Assembly: GCA_030512335.1 (NCBI GenBank)
Contig: JAULSU010000006.1
Coordinates: 2,728,001 to 2,792,000, forward strand
Length of the DNA: 64,000 bases
Direction of reading: 5' to 3'
Source of the DNA: Immersiella caudata
Taxonomy: Eukaryota > Ascomycota > Sordariomycetes > Sordariales > Lasiosphaeriaceae
The position numbers and the translations under genes are program-made. Each line of letters begins with the position of its first letter. Position 1 is the first letter of the stretch. The notes under the pieces are model-generated. The model saw only the letters and a list, made by a program, of their open reading frames with translations. It was not told where the DNA came from and made no database searches. Of the stretch, positions 59,201 through 64,000 are shown piece after piece.

Positions 59201-59591
59201 CCCGCTTGGACTTATGCTCCTTGCATCTGGCTGTCGGTCGCTCAGGACCCAACCTCCAACTTCTCCCTGCCCCTCCGAGCCAACCCCACCGCGGGGAAAG
59301 CTTCCGCCCAGACAGACAGACAACCGTGATGGGCAGGTCAGTCACTTGTCAACAATCGACAGCTTGCCCCTCGGGTGCGGTCTGACCCCGGGTCAGTGTC
59401 GGCCAATATCCGTCACTCGCTGCTAGTATTTGGGGGTGCGAATGCGAGCAGCATGCTTTCCCGGCCCACGTCATCACAAGCCCCACCGCACCGCTCCGCG
59501 CCCAAAGTACTCGCTACGTAGAATACCGTCCCACAAGTCTGTCTCCATCTCCAGTCTTCCATCTACACCTTCAAGGGCAAGGCAGGCTGCA
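50223..59591. other. 9.4-kb gene-free block upstream of the Q-rich protein gene
   Basis: No convincing exon on either strand. The longest frames (51758-52480, 58735-59385, 58794-59426, all +; 55074-55655, -) are Arg/Ser/Pro-rich and mutually overlapping, as expected for chance ORFs. Short simple repeats occur. No transposon, tRNA or rRNA signature was recognised. Part of the left end is probably 5' UTR of the 49050-50222 gene. The right end holds the 3' UTR of the pfkB kinase gene. Confidence 0.6.
50835..50874. repeat. Imperfect tandem repeat of gtggacc(g)
   Basis: Four to five imperfect copies of a 7-8-base unit (tgtggattgtggaccgtggaccgaggaccgtggaccg), about 600 bp upstream of the Q-rich protein start. 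Confidence 0.8.
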
Positions 59592-61921
59592 TTAGGCGCT
59601 AGTACCTTCCAGACCCGGGCCCAGACCTAATCCTAGTCCCAGTCCCGCAAAGCCTTCTCTCTGAACCTTCTTGGTGGCCAGTTCCACGGCAAATCGCAAC
59701 TTTGCCTCCCGACTCCAGTCATCAGTGTGACAGATCAAGCCGTACAGCATTCCGGCGATGAAGGTGTCACCCGCTCCCACTGTACTGCGACATGGCGCGA
59801 AACAGTGTTAGCGCAGCGCAGCAAAGCCAAAAAGCACAAGCAAGCAGCGGACCTGGGGCTCCGGCACCGCAGCGCACCGCATCGCAACCGGTACACTTCC
59901 TCGTGTACGAAGAGATGAGTCTGGGCAGCTGCTTTTTTGAGAAGAGCAATCATACCTACCACGCAAGTGCGTGAGTAGGCAGCTTGGTGCAGTGCAGCGC
60001 AGCGCAGCACCTGGGTAAGGCCGTGATGCTGGATGGGTCTGAGAAGGGTGAGGTAGGATGCGGGATTCCACTCCACCCCTTTCCTTTTTTTCCCTCTTTT
60101 TGCGTCGCCCTCACTGATGAGTGGTGCCATGTTCTCCGCCTCTCCGGCAACCACAACCGCTCCTTTCACACGCGCATGTTGTCATGCGCCGCATCGGAGG
60201 GATTGGGTCGGAGTGTGTGCCGAGGGGGTGAAGGTGAATTGGAAACGGGACTTACTCGACCACTTGGATATCGGGACGCGAGGGTGAGATGCTGATGCAT
60301 TCGTCGGCGGGGGCAGGCGAGTAGGCGGTGGCGCCGTAGGAACCCCAGGTGCATAGCATCAGGGCGCTGTATAGTTTGTGCAAGCACGCACGGTGAGTTA
60401 GACATTTTCTTTTGTCTCTCTCTATTTGGTTTTCTACAACGCAGCACGGTGAACAAGCAGGGCTTGCGTGCCTCTGCGGTGTGTGTCTGCCTGCTTTACT
60501 TGGCAGCTGGCTGCGGGGGTCTCTTCTACGTGGCCGAGGGGGAGAGAAGGATGGGACTTACGCCTCGGAGGCAAAGGCCTCGCCTCGCAGACAGGCTTCT
60601 GCGCTGACGTATCCTCGGCTCTAGAAGACGGTGCCAGGTCAGGTAAAGATAGGCAGGTGAGTCGGTGCAAGTACGTATGTGTGTCTCTATGTAAGCGTGT
60701 CGGCCATCGCCAGGCTTTGCATCTTTCGGACAGGAGCGCTCCGGGTGCAACCGACCAACAGGCAACGAAGAGAATCAGCGGTATCGCTGTGTTGTTGGAA
60801 GCAGCGGGTTGCAACACAGGGTGACACGTTTGGTTGCTTCACATGGGATTTTCGTCTTTTGGGGTTAAGGAGGACTTGACTCACCTCAGCCCAGGTTCGC
60901 GAGTAAAAGACAATGTTGGCTTCGGCAGCTAACTCGGAAAGTCCGTCGCGGTTGGGCTTCTCAACTTCGACGCTGATGGTACTGCGAGGGGAGATGCGGC
61001 GGAGGTGACGGATGCACAAAAGTGTTGTCTCTGGGATACGGCCCTTTGAGGTGTCAGCGTCTTCTTTCCGTCCGGCTCTACGTGGACAGAAGACGTGTCG
61101 TGGTCAACGAAGAGTTGACAGAACATACTTCAAAGTGCCACCATGGCCCGTCCGCATCTCCATCTTCAGATTCTACGGAGCTAGTAATCTCGTCGGCAAT
61201 CCTCACAAACTCTTCGAAGCTCATCTCCTTTAGCTCGTTATAGTTGATGATCGTCCTACTCGACGTCGCACTGCTCCGCACGATGTAGCTACTTGCTGGA
61301 GACGAGTGTTCCTCGCGGTACAGGCAGCACCCGAACTCGAGCACACTCTTCCTCTCCTCTGTCCCTGTTGTGGAGGTAGCACGGGAAGTACCGTCTGCCT
61401 GGTCGGTGGAAGTCGAGGGGTCGTCATCGAAGGAGGAGAGGATTTGCTGCGTTGCTGGGCTAGAGTGGGAGGGCAGCGGGGATATGAGGTGGGAGGCCAC
61501 CCGGGGCGTGGTGGGACTGGATTGTACGAGTTGGTGGAAGACCTGGAGGGTATTAGGGCAATTGCCTCCACGGCGTACGGTGAGGGAGGTTGCGCGGAGT
61601 TTGGCGTCTTCGGAAGGAAAGTCGGGAACGCTAGTACGGTGAGTTGGTACGGCTGAGTTGGCTGTGAGATAGAGGTTTATGGGAGCGGAGGGAGTGAAAG
61701 GCCAAGGCAGTACTGAGTTTGTAGATGAGTGGAAAGTGAGTTAGGGGTCTGTGGGCTGAAAGCTGGTGATTGTGGTTTGCGCATTTGTGGGGTGTGAAGG
61801 CGAGGGTGAGATTTAGTGAGAGGTGTAGGTGTAGGTGCGAGTGTGTCGTAGGACACGGATCGGGAACTCACGTCAAGATCGTGTCGAGGTAACATGCGCC
61901 AACGAGTACGAGGTGCTTCAT
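59592..61921 (-). CDS. Ketohexokinase-like pfkB family carbohydrate kinase
   Basis: Six exons: 61921-61872, 61630-61129, 61043-60885, 60620-60562, 60366-60256, 59784-59592, giving 357 aa. The start 'MKHLVLVGACYLDTILTV' and 'RATSLTVRRGGNCPNTL' (about 30-45) form the sugar-binding half. The C-terminal 'DTVGAGDTFIAGMLYG' (294-309) is the pfkB signature 2 with the anion hole and catalytic Asp300. This pattern matches ketohexokinase/fructokinase-like members that phosphorylate a sugar with ATP. The exact substrate is not determinable. Introns of 240, 264, 195 and 471 nt are unusually long for this window, and only one (85 nt) is typical. The last acceptor is a tandem CAG/TACAG pair, and only the first keeps the signature in frame. 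A Ser/Thr-rich insert (about 70-110) is not part of the usual fold. Confidence 0.88.
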
Positions 61922-62457
61922 TTTGGTCTTAAATTTTGTGTTGGTGATTTGTGTTGTGGTGTTGACCGAAATTGTCAGAAGCGGTTTCGGCGCTGTAGGT
62001 AACACCAAATCAGGTTGCGGAGCGGGCACGTCAAAAACCAAGACCGAAACGGCCTGTTTCTCACAAGAACACAACCAACTTGGGCGCCGTCCTGGTGATA
62101 TGCGATAGCTTCAGAATGTCCTCCAGCGACTGCGAGAGGAGGCAGTGGAATGGGTCGAACTGTGCTGTAGCGGGGTGAGGCAATGCAGCCAATCATTCAG
62201 CCCTTCCTCTTTCTCACCCGATGCTTCTTTCAATGTTGGTGTGAGGGGTCGGCTACCCCACCAATGACGGCATGAATTAGCACCACCATAAGCTTACAAG
62301 GCAGGAACAGGCGTGATGGCATTGTTGTTTCCGCGCCTGCAAGATGGCGAGGGGATTCTGGAATCTGACGACTGTAACAGCTGATTCTCTCCCCAGACTT
62401 CAGTAACACTACCTGCCTACTTAGCCCCCCTTCGATAGAACATTTCGTATCCTCCAA
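61922..62457. promoter_or_regulatory. Divergent promoter, pfkB kinase / NAD kinase
   Basis: 536 bp between opposite-strand start codons of two ATP-using metabolic kinases. No strong motif or gene was recognised. Small ORFs here are shadows. Confidence 0.55.
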
Positions 62458-64000
62458 ATGGGTGGGAGAGACTACCACGAAGACGGCCAATCCAGCGCCA
62501 GTGACGAAGATCGAGACGCCGTCGAGGTTAGCTCCCCCCTTACCGAATCAGAAAAATATCAGCACCTAAACTCTAGCAACAGGTTTCGTTCGACCCCTCC
62601 AACCCCTACCGCCGCAAGAGCTCCCTCGTCACGAGCGAAGTTCCGCTTCACCTGCGCCGCGAAACCAAAACAGAATGTCTCGTACACCAGTTCCTTGAAA
62701 GCGAGCGGAATCGCGCCCGCCAGTCCACCAACGATGGCGCATCGCGGGAAATACCACCCCCGCGGCGCAGCGCCCGCGTTGTGACCTTCGAAGCCAAGGA
62801 CATTCCCCACGAAGAGGGCCTCGATAGGCCGCAGGACCCCAAGGGAATGCCCACTTCGTCTACCAAGGCCAAACCGCCGCGCTGCTCCCTGCTGGACGGC
62901 TCCACAAGCGACTTCAGCGATGTAGGCCAGCAAGACGAGAAGGAGTGGCGCACGGAGATGACTGCGCCAGAAACGCCCACACCGGCATCACCTTCGAGGA
63001 CGACGTCGTCGGAACTGGATCACAAGGAGGGGACCCTGAGTACGAGCAGTAGCGCTGCGGATCTGCGTAGCAGGCTGCTCACAAAAAAGCAGCTGTCAGA
63101 CATGGCTTGGGGCGTACGCGAGTTGAGCCGGAGGCTGGGCAGCATAAGGCTGAAATTTAGGGTTAGGACGGTGTTTCTGTTAGTGAAGGTTCACGATCGC
63201 GAGATTATTGGCAAGGCGAGGGAGTTGACGGAGTGGTTGCTTGATGCCGAAGGGAGGGGCACGACGTATACGGTTTATGTGGAGGAGGGTTTAAGGGAGA
63301 ATAAGCAGTTTGATGCAGAGGGTTTGGTTGAGAAGGCGTGGGGAGGGAAGGGAGAGAGGAGAGATGCGGCGAGGCGGTTGAGGGTGTGGAATGAGCATAT
63401 GTGTCGGACTAGACCCCATACGTTTGACTTTGTGATCACGCTGGGGGGCGATGGGACGGTGTTGTACGCGAGTTGGTTGTTTCAGCGGATTGTGCCGCCA
63501 GTGTTGAGCTTCGCGCTGGGAAGTTTGGGGTTCTTGACGAAGTTTGACTTTGAGGACTACCAGCGGACGCTGACTGGGGCACTGAACGAGGGGGTGAGTG
63601 TCAGTTTGAGGTTGAGGTTTGAGGGGACAGTGATGCGGAGTGTTAAGAAGATGTTGAAAGGTGCCGAGCCAGTGGCTGATGGCGAGGACGATGCAAAGGA
63701 AAGGGAGGAAGAGCTGCAAAGGAGACGAGACCTGGTGGATGAGCTTATTGGCGAGGAGAAGGACGACGAGCGCACACATCGACCGGATGGCACATACGAG
63801 GTGCTGAACGAAATCGTGGTGGATCGTGGGCCGAATCCGAGTGAGTTTTCTTTGAGATGCAGACTGACTGAGAGTGGCCACTGACAGACCTAGCCATGTC
63901 GGAGACAGAGATATTCGGTGACGATGAGCACTTCACTACCGTCATGGCTGATGGCGTCTGCGTATCGACGCCGACCGGATCCACGGCCTACAACCTGGCT
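62458..64000 (+). CDS. NAD kinase, partial (3' end beyond window)
   Basis: Exons 62458-62526, 62583-63840 and 63888 to the window edge, with introns of 56 and 47 nt. The frame is open at 64000. It phosphorylates NAD (or NADH) to NADP(H). The N-terminal ~180 residues are hydrophilic and Ser/Pro-rich, as in yeast Utr1-type enzymes. The catalytic domain follows, with 'DFVITLGGDGTVLYASWLF' (GGDG at 311-314) and 'LSFALGSLGFLTKFDF'. The third exon has 'FGDDEHFTTVMADGVCVSTP', then 'TGSTAYNLA' at the edge. The last splice joins 'VVDRGPNP' to 'NLAMSETEIFGDD', restoring a conserved strand. The active-site GGDG Asp is present. The C-terminal part is missing only because the window ends. Confidence 0.94.

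Noticed and set aside
58735..59426. Two overlapping plus-strand ORFs (216 and 210 codons)
   Set aside because: Different frames of the same DNA are both open and without domains; chance frames downstream of the pfkB kinase gene.

Overview
The window looks like nuclear DNA of a filamentous ascomycete, most likely a Sordariomycete. Genes are split by short introns (about 47-90 nt, GT...AG, with CTAAC/CTGAC-like branch sites), intergenic DNA is GC-rich, and the gene set includes the fungal regulators VIB-1 (NDT80 family) and HAM-2 (STRIPAK/Far11). The assignment to Sordariomycetes is inference from protein resemblance. No prokaryotic, viral, rRNA or convincing tRNA gene was seen.

Layout, left to right. 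1-8.4 kb: a seven-transmembrane protein (+), dolichyl-diphosphatase (-), and an RWD-RBR E3 ubiquitin ligase (+) that shares a divergent promoter with the phosphatase. 8.4-21.8 kb: a 13.5-kb gene-free block with only simple repeats and chance ORFs, directly upstream of the VIB-1-like gene. 21.8-30.7 kb: three same-strand genes, vib-1, a DUF2011 nuclear protein and ham-2. 31-36.1 kb: three minus-strand membrane-system genes, a MARVEL protein, an SLC35F-type transporter and the vacuolar Rab7/Ypt7. 36.7-43 kb: an ascomycete protein of unknown function, the Golgi GDPase GDA1, and a PPPDE-thioredoxin-PUL fusion. 43.2-44.4 kb: a decayed gene broken in several frames. 45.3-50.4 kb: LAS1 (ITS2 pre-rRNA cleavage), saccharopine reductase LYS9, and a Q-rich protein of unknown function. 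50.2-59.6 kb: a second gene-free block (about 9 kb) upstream of the Q-rich gene. 59.6-64 kb: a ketohexokinase-like pfkB kinase (-) and a divergent NAD kinase (+) cut by the window edge.

Themes. Several genes serve the endomembrane and glycosylation system: dolichyl-diphosphatase recycles dolichol for N-glycosylation, GDA1 removes GDP formed by Golgi mannosylation, Ypt7 directs vacuole fusion, and the SLC35F and MARVEL proteins are membrane residents. Three genes concern ubiquitin-type modification or RNA processing (RBR ligase, PPPDE-PUL protein, LAS1). vib-1 and ham-2, acting in heterokaryon incompatibility and hyphal fusion respectively, lie about 3.3 kb apart. Splice sites were placed by hand from donor/acceptor consensus, reading frame and family motifs. 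Every spliced complete CDS sums to a multiple of three.
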